Source: JAPOXR01 sp963664715 (GTDB lineage Bacteria > Pseudomonadota > Alphaproteobacteria > Rhodobacterales > Rhodobacteraceae). Taken from it: a DNA stretch of 64,000 nucleotides. The stretch spans positions 215,260 to 279,259 of the forward strand of contig CAXXUY010000008.1 in the NCBI GenBank assembly GCA_963664715.2. Direction: 5' to 3'. This document shows positions 55,030-61,712 of the stretch, one piece after another. Below the pieces are notes generated by a model, which was not told the origin of the DNA, ran no database searches, and saw only the letters and a program-made list of their open reading frames with translations. The position numbers were made by a program, and so were the translations under genes. Every line of letters begins with the position of its first letter. The stretch's first letter is position 1.

Positions 55030-55135
55030 GCGGCGCGAAAACTCATCGAGTCCGGAATGACGCCCGGAACAGGCTGCAAAGCAGTTCAATATTAGCAGAG
55101 CAACGGCGTGCCAGGTCATTGCCCGGAAACGGGTT
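55030..55135 (+). pseudogene. Serine resolvase C-terminal remnant
   Basis: Nucleotide blocks GCGGCGCGAAAACTCATCGA, GGAATGACGCCCGGA and AGCAGAGCAACGGCGTG match the 3' end of the resolvase at 46583-47146, with small indels that destroy the frame. It abuts the nuclease gene that ends at 55116. Confidence 0.65.
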
Positions 55136-55877
55136 TAAGGGAGAATGAAATTTCGTACTCGACGAGCCGGATGTTCTCGACGGAGGATGTTGCCAGAATG
55201 AGGTCCTCGGAAATCTCGCTGGCGACGATAACGCCTCTGACCGGGGTATCCCCGGCGAGGTTCTCCCTGACCCAGCCCATGTAGCGAAGAACCTGGCCCA
55301 CGACCCGATCGTAGGCGCGGGAAACCTTGGTCTCGATCACGACGTAGGCCTCATCGGTGCCGACCGCAAGAATATCGATGCGGCGCTGGCCTGCGGGAAA
55401 CTCCACGCCAGTGAATGCTCCGTCCTCGTCTTCGTACAGCTTCAGTCCGGGTTCCAGAAGTCCGAGATTCTGGACGAGATAGTTTTGAAGGTCCCGCTCG
55501 AACGCGAACTTGCGCGATCCGATGTCATCGTCCTCGGGGGGATCTTCGACGCCGTCTTTTTCAATGTCTGCATCAAGATCGGTCTTGTATCGGGGGGCCG
55601 GGTCCCTCTCGGGATCCCATAACCGAAACTCGCTCGGGCCCAACTTGAAGAACAGGTCCCAACCAGCGTCTGGCCTTATGCCGGGGTGGTGCCGGCGTTG
55701 GGGCGAATTCACCGACATGCCGTCTACATGCAACCCGACGGTGTTGCTCTTGATGTCTGGATAGTGTTCGGCAAACCAGCGAGCCGCATCCTTGCGAAAG
55801 AACACTTGACCAGGCTCTAGCCTTTGCGCCGCAAATTCGTGCATCAGTTCCCTGGTGGGCTTCTCGTAGATCGGCAT
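55116..55877 (-). CDS. PD-(D/E)xK nuclease-like protein
   Basis: A 253-residue protein. The C-terminal half has a restriction-like nuclease core: RRIDILAVGTDEAYVVIETK supplies the D and E-x-K residues, followed by a helix (VVGQVLRYMGWVREN), as in DUF91/NucS-like enzymes. The N-terminal half (residues about 5-90: WFAEHYPDIKSNTVGLHVDG, GWDLFFKLG) looks like a DNA-binding or specificity domain. I prefer the ATG at 55877 (AAGGA upstream); an ATG at 55925 is possible. It may be a stand-alone defence nuclease at the edge of the restriction locus; target unknown. Confidence 0.75.
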   Translation of the reverse strand: MPIYEKPTRELMHEFAAQRLEPGQVFFRKDAARWFAEHYPDIKSNTVGLHVDGMSVNSPQRRHHPGIRPDAGWDLFFKLGPSEFRLWDPERDPAPRYKTDLDADIEKDGVEDPPEDDDIGSRKFAFERDLQNYLVQNLGLLEPGLKLYEDEDGAFTGVEFPAGQRRIDILAVGTDEAYVVIETKVSRAYDRVVGQVLRYMGWVRENLAGDTPVRGVIVASEISEDLILATSSVENIRLVEYEISFSLKPVSGQ

Positions 55878-56095
55878 TCTGGCTGTTTCCTTGGGCAGCG
55901 CCGGACGACGGCGGGTCATGCCCACCTAGCCGGTGCGCATGTCGTCAAAACGGCAGAAATGGCGGGAGCGATCATTGCTGTATCCATGCGCGAGTCAAGA
56001 TCTTGAAGTTCAAAGGGTGTAAATCTCACATTGCGACGGCAGGCAGCTTGCTTTGGGCAAAATCGAGTGTTTTTCCCGGGTGATTTAGGCAATGG

Positions 56096-56131
56096 GGGTC
56101 GTTTGCGGGAGGGGGCAGAATCCTGTGCAAG
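56096..56131 (+). repeat. Tn3-type terminal repeat (IR8, left-end orientation)
   Basis: Begins GGGTCGTTTGCGGGAGGGGG and ends GTGCAAG, nearly the same as IR7 at 42958-42994 in opposite orientation. It marks the left side of a small-gene cassette (56277-57126). Confidence 0.55.
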
Positions 56132-56159
56132 CGTTTCAGCTCCATTTTCTGATTGTTCT

Positions 56160-56270
56160 GGCCCCGCCGAGGGCCGATTTCAGGGCCTTCAGCCCGAAAT
56201 GCACGGGCAATGACCTGCGAGCGGCACGAGAAGGCGCGTCCTGTTCCGGCTTTCAGGAACCAGGGACGCG
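56160..56270 (+). repeat. ~110-bp island repeat R6, copy 2
   Basis: Shares CAGCCCGAAATGCACGG and flanking blocks with the minus-strand copy at 53310-53430. No open reading frame is conserved between the two, so the similarity is not a shared protein. Confidence 0.55.
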
Positions 56271-56276
56271 TTTTCC

Positions 56277-56426
56277 ATGGTCGCGGAGGTTTCCCTGCGG
56301 ACCCGCATGGCGGTAGAGGGTGACGGCCAGCCCATGTTCCACGGGCTTCCGGTCCGCGACATCCGCCGGATCGCGTGGCAAGAGTCTCACCCGGCAGAAA
56401 CACCCTACGCCGGGTTGAAGGGGTAA
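56277..56426 (+). CDS. 49-residue ORF upstream of the ankyrin gene
   Basis: An ATG at 56277 opens a 49-codon frame (MVAEVSLRTRMAVEGDGQPM, then RDIRRIAWQESHPAE) ending six bases before the ankyrin start. Basic and acidic residues are balanced and no family is recognised. Tight spacing suggests a two-gene unit. No strong ribosome site is seen, which lowers confidence; an internal ATG at residue 11 is possible. Confidence 0.4.
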   Translation: MVAEVSLRTRMAVEGDGQPMFHGLPVRDIRRIAWQESHPAETPYAGLKG

Positions 56427-56432
56427 CAGGCG

Positions 56433-56879
56433 ATGAGAACAAAACCGACACGCCCCGACCGGACTCCGGGAAAGGCCGCGATTGCCGAGAAGCTCGCCGC
56501 CCTGCCGGCCGCCGAGGCCGGCAAGCTGCGCAGGACCTCTGCACATCGGCTGCTGATCCTGGGTGCCAGCAGCGGCAACCAGGAGATGATCGCCCGGGCC
56601 ATCGAGGAGGAAGCGCCGCTGGACCGCCGCCTCGATTACGGCCGGGGAATGACGGCCCTGCACGCGGCCGTGAATTGGGCACGGCCTGCCGCGGTCAGGC
56701 AGCTGCTGGAGGCCGGCGCCGACCCGGATGTCCAGAATGCCAACGGGCAGACACCGGCCGAGTTTGCAAGGGGCTTGTGCGGCGCTGCAAGCCCGGCCAA
56801 CCGCAAGCGACTCAGCGAGATCATCAAGCTGCTGGAGCCAAAGCAGCCCAGCAACGACTGCGATGGCCCCTCGCCTTGA
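56433..56879 (+). CDS. Small cytoplasmic ankyrin-repeat protein
   Basis: A 148-residue protein without signal peptide. Residues about 38-120 contain two to three ankyrin repeats (MTALHAAVNWARPAAVRQLL, GADPDVQNANGQTPAEFA). The N-terminus is rich in A, K and R. It differs from the secreted ankyrin protein at 37960. It follows the 49-codon ORF by six bases and precedes a small membrane protein, a layout reminiscent of small effector-immunity or toxin-antitoxin cassettes; that is speculation. Confidence 0.7.
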   Translation: MRTKPTRPDRTPGKAAIAEKLAALPAAEAGKLRRTSAHRLLILGASSGNQEMIARAIEEEAPLDRRLDYGRGMTALHAAVNWARPAAVRQLLEAGADPDVQNANGQTPAEFARGLCGAASPANRKRLSEIIKLLEPKQPSNDCDGPSP

Positions 56880-56970
56880 CCGGTTGTCAGCCCGGACATA
56901 GATTCCGGTCATCAGCGGGCAGCCATCGACCGAGGACCTCGCACGGCAGCTCGCCGTCCTGGAGGAACGC

Positions 56971-57126
56971 ATGAAGACCATGCAGGCCGAATACAAGACC
57001 GACATCGCCCGTCTGGCCGAAGACAGCGCCAAGCGTGACAAGCAGCAGTTGCTGGCGATCGCCGGCATTGTCGGCCTGGCAACCGCAATACTCGGCGTTC
57101 TGATCGGCGTGCTTGCACTGTCCTGA
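56971..57126 (+). CDS. 51-residue coiled-coil plus membrane-anchor protein
   Basis: GGAGGA lies five bases before an ATG at 56971. The product has a charged helical N-terminus (MKTMQAEYKTDIARLAEDSA) and one hydrophobic helix (LLAIAGIVGLATAILGVLIG) up to the stop, so it is probably a single-pass membrane protein. The frame is open upstream to 56903 after a TAG, so a longer form with a non-ATG start may exist. No family beyond this general layout. Confidence 0.55.
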   Translation: MKTMQAEYKTDIARLAEDSAKRDKQQLLAIAGIVGLATAILGVLIGVLALS

Positions 57127-57247
57127 TCCGTTTGCGACACGAGTCCGTTCGTCCGCCACAGCCGGTGAGCGTCACCTGAAACCAGGAGAGCTTCGCCGCC
57201 TGCGCAGAGGATTCCCTCTATCTCCGCCCTTCCGGACCCCTGAACCA

Positions 57248-57438
57248 GCCGGTTTCCGGCACTTCGCCCGAGAGGCCGTTTTTTTGCCCGTAGAGCGGGG
57301 GAAGGGGTTTTGAGGCCCCAAGGTCATCCAGGCGGCGTTTCGCTCACCAGGAGGGCGCTGTGAAGGGGGGTTTTCACGGAGTGGGCAAGTCCAGCCGGAT
57401 CTTATTAAATCCGGGTAATGGAAGCAGGAATTCGTCCA
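57248..57438 (+). repeat. ~190-bp island repeat R1, copy 4
   Basis: Same blocks as copies 1-3. The hairpin arms CCGGAT (57395-57400) and ATCCGG (57409-57414) are kept although the loop is completely different (CTTATTAA), which argues that the stem matters. It lies between the small membrane gene and the end of the res gene. Confidence 0.85.
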
Positions 57439-57450
57439 TTTTCGACTGGA

Positions 57451-60249
57451 TTATGTCTTGGCATTCGTTTGCGAATGTCTCACGAGGATATCTTTAATGT
57501 CGCCAGGTTGTTTTGAAACGTCCCAAAGCCAGCGACCGAAACCGCCATGAGCGTTGACGGCGCGCACCCACTCCTCAAGAAACCCGCGCTTGGATTTGTC
57601 CTGTTCACGGTCGCGCCCCTTTGTTTCCAATATCAGCATTTCGGCAGAATTGAGCCGGACCAGGAAATCCGGTCTATATTTACGCACCACGCCGTCGTGG
57701 ACGTAGAAGATTTCAAAACCCAGATGATCGTTCTTTACCCAAGCAGCAACTTCCGGGGCGTGGTCCAGCGCAAAAGCGTCTGACGATTCCCACGCACTGT
57801 CGTAAACGCAGAAATTTATATGACTGCGCGCGGCAGGCTCGCATGGTTTGCCCGTGTACCAAGTCTTCATGTCACCGGTAGAAAGGATCGGCCGGTCCTG
57901 GTCGAACACCGGCTCAAGAGTATTGCTGTTCTGGAAACGGATGGTTTGCCAGATGTGCTGGACCAGTCTTGTCATATTGAGCGTCATAATAAGGCGGCGC
58001 CTGAGCCTGTCCCGGTTGAATAGCGCTGGGGTAATCACGATATTGTCCGATCGGATGAACTGCTCGATCAGGTGCACCAGTTGAGCCAGCAGGACAGCCC
58101 TGTCCCCTTGCCAGTTTTGTTGCATTTGGTCGTACACATCCCGCGCAGTTTCGAAGACGATGCGTTGCATTCGGAACTCGCTTGCGAGTCTTTCCAAGTC
58201 GATTTCCGCGATCTTCGACACATCTGGTTTGCCGTCGACTATCGGGGCAAGTTCCACCATCTCTGCCGTCTGGCCTGCGTCGAGTTCCAGAGGTTGTAAT
58301 GCCTGCCAATCCAGTGACAGGCGCGGGCGAAACCCATGGTCGATACGGATCACATTCGGCCATGAAATAGCAAAATGCCCCTTGTCTGCTATCGGCTCAA
58401 TCGCTGTTTTTGGCTTGGGCGGAGGTGGCGGACCGTTCTCCCCGCCTTCGTGAGGGAGAAACGTGAATGGCACACCGAAAATATTGACGTATTCCGGTTC
58501 AAACTGGCCGTTCTCTGGATCCACGTCGTAGGATGTGCGGCGGAGACCGCGCCCGACCACCTGCTCGCAAAGAAGCTGGCTGGTGAAGGCGCGCAGGCCC
58601 ATGATGTGGGTGACAGTCTTCGCGTCCCATCCTTCCGACAGCATTCCGACGGAGATCACATTCTGTATCTGCTCGCCAGCACGCCCGGGCTGTCCTACAG
58701 TATCCACTTGCAGGCGCAACAACTCGGCTTGCTGTTTCTTTGTCAGTTTGCGCACGCGGTTCTTGTTGGCGTTAGCGTCGACCTCAGCGATCGGTTCTTC
58801 TGCAGCTTCCGCTGCTTCGAGTACCTTTGAATCGATGTGCAATGTCCGGGAAGGGTCACAGAGCTCGTCAATTCGGATACTGTGGCGATCAAATGCATGT
58901 TTCACGCGCGCCGCAGTCTCGGTGCGGTTGGCAACGGTGATCATTACGGGCGGGGTCGCACTTTGCCGTGCTGCCCACTCTTTCATGGTTTCACGCCAAT
59001 CGAAACCCAGCAGGTAATACCCGTTGGTCACCAGATCAGGCAGTGGTTCTTCGGGTTTGGCCCGGCGGTTGAGATCGTCTTTGACTTCGGGGTCGTTATA
59101 GATGTGGTAAAGTCGGGACTTGTAAGTCTTGGCATCCGGTACCGCATCGTCACGAATGACGACACGGGGAGTTTTGACCAAGCCGGATTCAATGGCGTCG
59201 TTCAACCCGAAATCGCTCACGATCCAATCGAACAACGCCTCCCCCGAACTCTGCCTTCCCGATGGTGCAAACGGTGTCGCCGAGAAATCATAGCAAGCAA
59301 GAATGCCGCGAGTCCTGTGGATTCGATCCAACCCGCCGATCCATTTGGTTGCTTCCTCAATTTCGGCCCTGGCGATGCCCTTGACCTTGGACTCGGCTGG
59401 CACACGCCAAGCATGGTGCGCTTCGTCATTGATCAGCAGGATATTCCGTGCACGGGCCATGTCACCGAGCACTTCACGTACATAGGCTTCGTCGCTCTTG
59501 GCGCCGCGCTTGTCCACACCTCGCTTGCTGGCGACTTTTTCCTTGTTTTCCCAGTTGAGCGCATGCCAGTTCCTTACCGCGACCTTACCCTGGCGCAGCT
59601 TCTCGTACAGGGCTGGCGGAACGATGCGAAACGCCTCGTAGTAGTTCTCCGGATGGGATGGTTCGAGTATGGCCAGACGGCTTTTGACCGTGAGGCCCGG
59701 AGCCACGATCAGGATATGCTTGGCGAAACGAGTGTCCTTCGGGTAGGTGACCTTGTTCAGGATGTGCCATGCTGCGACCATAGCCATGACAATGGTCTTG
59801 CCAGTCCCGGTAGCCATCTTGGAACACAATCGCCTGAACGGTCCGCCATCAGATGGGATCGTCACGCCGACCCTGTCGACTTCCGGCCCTTCGGTAAGCC
59901 AGATGAGCGTTTCCACTGCCTCGATCTGGCAGAAGAAAAAACGCCGGCTCTCGAATTCTTCCGGGTCGGTCCAATACTCGAGAAGACGGCGGGTTACGCC
60001 GGAAATTCCCGGGTGTCCGTCCGTGCGCCACGCGAGCACACGCGACCGTATCTGGTTGACAAGAGGGATTTCGACAAACACGCCAGGGTCGTCGAACGTC
60101 TGGGAGTCCGGCGAGGCGATGACATATCCGGCTGGCCTACGGCCATCCGTGCGATCGAACAGGCGTGTCTTTCGGTCATAGTGCCAATGCTTCTTTGGTT
60201 CGTGATAAGGCGAATTGATGATTAATCGATCGATAGTCGCGCGGGTCAA
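57451..60249 (-). CDS. res: Type III-like restriction enzyme, helicase-nuclease subunit
   Basis: A 932-residue superfamily 2 helicase. Walker A is CSKMATGTGKT, motif II is LLINDEAHHAW, and later motifs include VGMLSEGWDAKTV and QVVGRGLRRTSY. Near the C-terminus RPDFLVRL and MLILETKG form a PD-(D/E)xK nuclease. This layout is that of type III Res subunits, which translocate on DNA and cut with Mod. Its TTG start overlaps the hepT stop (TTGA). Last gene of the five-gene defence operon. Confidence 0.92.
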   Translation of the reverse strand: MTRATIDRLIINSPYHEPKKHWHYDRKTRLFDRTDGRRPAGYVIASPDSQTFDDPGVFVEIPLVNQIRSRVLAWRTDGHPGISGVTRRLLEYWTDPEEFESRRFFFCQIEAVETLIWLTEGPEVDRVGVTIPSDGGPFRRLCSKMATGTGKTIVMAMVAAWHILNKVTYPKDTRFAKHILIVAPGLTVKSRLAILEPSHPENYYEAFRIVPPALYEKLRQGKVAVRNWHALNWENKEKVASKRGVDKRGAKSDEAYVREVLGDMARARNILLINDEAHHAWRVPAESKVKGIARAEIEEATKWIGGLDRIHRTRGILACYDFSATPFAPSGRQSSGEALFDWIVSDFGLNDAIESGLVKTPRVVIRDDAVPDAKTYKSRLYHIYNDPEVKDDLNRRAKPEEPLPDLVTNGYYLLGFDWRETMKEWAARQSATPPVMITVANRTETAARVKHAFDRHSIRIDELCDPSRTLHIDSKVLEAAEAAEEPIAEVDANANKNRVRKLTKKQQAELLRLQVDTVGQPGRAGEQIQNVISVGMLSEGWDAKTVTHIMGLRAFTSQLLCEQVVGRGLRRTSYDVDPENGQFEPEYVNIFGVPFTFLPHEGGENGPPPPPKPKTAIEPIADKGHFAISWPNVIRIDHGFRPRLSLDWQALQPLELDAGQTAEMVELAPIVDGKPDVSKIAEIDLERLASEFRMQRIVFETARDVYDQMQQNWQGDRAVLLAQLVHLIEQFIRSDNIVITPALFNRDRLRRRLIMTLNMTRLVQHIWQTIRFQNSNTLEPVFDQDRPILSTGDMKTWYTGKPCEPAARSHINFCVYDSAWESSDAFALDHAPEVAAWVKNDHLGFEIFYVHDGVVRKYRPDFLVRLNSAEMLILETKGRDREQDKSKRGFLEEWVRAVNAHGGFGRWLWDVSKQPGDIKDILVRHSQTNAKT

Positions 60250-60611
60250 GACTCTGTCTCCGGGAGCAAATCGGGTCTTGGAAGGAGGGCATTTTCGAGC
60301 AGAGAGACTAGTCCCGGCGGATCTTCCTGTGTCGTTTTCCAGAGGATATCGAGGTTAATGTCGAAATACGCATGTACCAGACGATTGCGCATCCCGATGA
60401 TTTTTTCCCAAGGTATCCCTGGCATATCGCGGCGCGCAGGATCGGTGACCTGGGCTGCCGCTTCGCCCACGATCTCGATATCCTTGATCAGTGCAAGGAC
60501 GAGTTGGCGGTCCGTGTCGAGGTCGCCGCGTGTTCGTCCCTGCACGAAGGACAATGCTTCACACGCAGCGTCGAGCATGTGCCGTAGTCGAATTTCGTCA
60601 TCCCTGCGCAT
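60246..60611 (-). CDS. hepT: HepT-like HEPN ribonuclease
   Basis: A 121-residue, all-helical DUF86/HepT protein. The catalytic motif R-x4-H-x-Y is visible in GMRNRLVHAYFDINLDILW. HepT proteins are RNase toxins neutralised by a partner MntA that adds AMP to the tyrosine of this motif. The start at 60611 lies inside the mntA gene (14-base overlap), and the stop overlaps the res start. Placement between mod and res suggests an abortive back-up arm of the restriction system. Confidence 0.9.
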   Translation of the reverse strand: MRRDDEIRLRHMLDAACEALSFVQGRTRGDLDTDRQLVLALIKDIEIVGEAAAQVTDPARRDMPGIPWEKIIGMRNRLVHAYFDINLDILWKTTQEDPPGLVSLLENALLPRPDLLPETES

Positions 60612-60903
60612 ACTGGACTTCTGCAGTATCAAGGACTTCCTGACGGAAGTAACGACTCAGATCTTCGGGGGTTCGCAGGTCCACTTTGCGACCACCGAAC
60701 AGGGCAGACAGTTCGATCTCCATGCCGGCTATTCCCAGTAGCCCGGGAGTGTGGCCCGAAGCAAACTCGACCAGTACGTCGATGTCGCTCCCCACCCCGA
60801 AATCAGCTCGCAACGCCGAACCGAAGATGGCAAGCCGCCGGATGCCATGCGCACGGCAGAAGGCAGCGAGTTCGGTCTTTGGGATCGAAACCTGAGGGTT
60901 CAT
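60598..60903 (-). CDS. mntA: MntA-like nucleotidyltransferase antitoxin
   Basis: A 101-residue minimal nucleotidyltransferase. FGSALRADFGVGSDIDVLVEF contains the G-S-x(10)-D-x-D metal site. Such proteins AMPylate or otherwise modify HepT and thus act as antitoxins. The ATG at 60903 overlaps the stop of the TIR-like gene (ATGA), and its 3' end overlaps hepT. Length and motif are typical. Confidence 0.9.
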   Translation of the reverse strand: MNPQVSIPKTELAAFCRAHGIRRLAIFGSALRADFGVGSDIDVLVEFASGHTPGLLGIAGMEIELSALFGGRKVDLRTPEDLSRYFRQEVLDTAEVQYAQG

Positions 60904-61712
60904 GTCTGAACGGCCTTGTTGACATCAACATCGAATCCGGCGGCCTTCAACTCCTGGGCAAGCTTCAACTTCCAGCCACCGGCGCTATCGAACTCAGTAT
61001 AAACGACTCCATCATAATCCGATGGCGTTTCCACATCGCCTTTGACAAGGGAACAAACCCGTTCCCGACCGAGTTTTCCGAGAAAAAAACCCAGTTCAAG
61101 AATGACGTTTTGCCGTGCGCGGGGTGTGGGGTTGTCTCCGTTTGCTGCAGGTGCACCTGAATCGTCCGGCGTTAGCAGGACTACAGCAAAGCCGACGACC
61201 GTATGATCTTCGAATTTTTTGATAATCGTACAGCCTTGATTGGGTTGTTCGTGCAGGATAACCGGTTCGAGGTCGAGTTTTTCCAGGAATCTCGCAACCG
61301 TTTCACGAACGGCCTCGTCGTGACCATGGATGACGAAGACCCTGTTCCCTCCCGCCTTCTTGTCGACCCTTTCCATGTCAAGTGCTGAAGATATGCTCTG
61401 GTCCAAGGGGGTCGCTGCTGATTTCTCATCATCATCCCAAAAGTGCTTGAGGTCGTCGAGATTTGATTCGACGACAGAAACCATGGTGTTCAAATAATAC
61501 CGAAGTCCGCTTGGGGTCTCTGTGTAGCCTCCGGGAAGTTGTGAATACTGGCGGCTATCCTCACCAAATATATGAAAGAAGGCACTATCGACATCCGCAG
61601 TCCATTTCATGAATTTCCGGGTGCGATGGTCTTCAGGGTTTAATTCTGAAGCCTCGTCCACCAGCTTCTGAAGCCGCTCGACAGCTGTTGCCTTCCTCAC
61701 GCGTTCCATCAT
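60900..61712 (-). CDS. TIR-like nucleotide-binding protein
   Basis: A 270-residue protein. Residues about 115-265 match the TIR-like domain of predicted nucleotide-binding proteins (NRVFVIHGHDEAVRETVARF, EPVILHEQPNQGCTIIKKFE, FAVVLLTPDD, RARQNVILELGFFLGKLGRE). Domains of this kind occur as effectors in CBASS and related defence systems, where they degrade NAD or bind a signal. The glutamate in VILELGFF is the candidate catalytic residue. The N-terminal 110 residues are helical and unassigned. ATGA overlaps couple it to mod upstream and mntA downstream. Confidence 0.85.
   Translation of the reverse strand: MMERVRKATAVERLQKLVDEASELNPEDHRTRKFMKWTADVDSAFFHIFGEDSRQYSQLPGGYTETPSGLRYYLNTMVSVVESNLDDLKHFWDDDEKSAATPLDQSISSALDMERVDKKAGGNRVFVIHGHDEAVRETVARFLEKLDLEPVILHEQPNQGCTIIKKFEDHTVVGFAVVLLTPDDSGAPAANGDNPTPRARQNVILELGFFLGKLGRERVCSLVKGDVETPSDYDGVVYTEFDSAGGWKLKLAQELKAAGFDVDVNKAVQT

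Noticed and set aside
39841..57438. R1 repeats considered as integron attC sites
   Set aside because: No GTTRRRY core sites or attC-style double arms are visible, no integron tyrosine recombinase is in the window, and gene orientation is not uniformly cassette-like.
58837..60225. A 462-codon plus-strand frame opposite res
   Set aside because: It is antisense to the helicase gene, whose motifs and operon overlaps are convincing, and it resembles no protein family.
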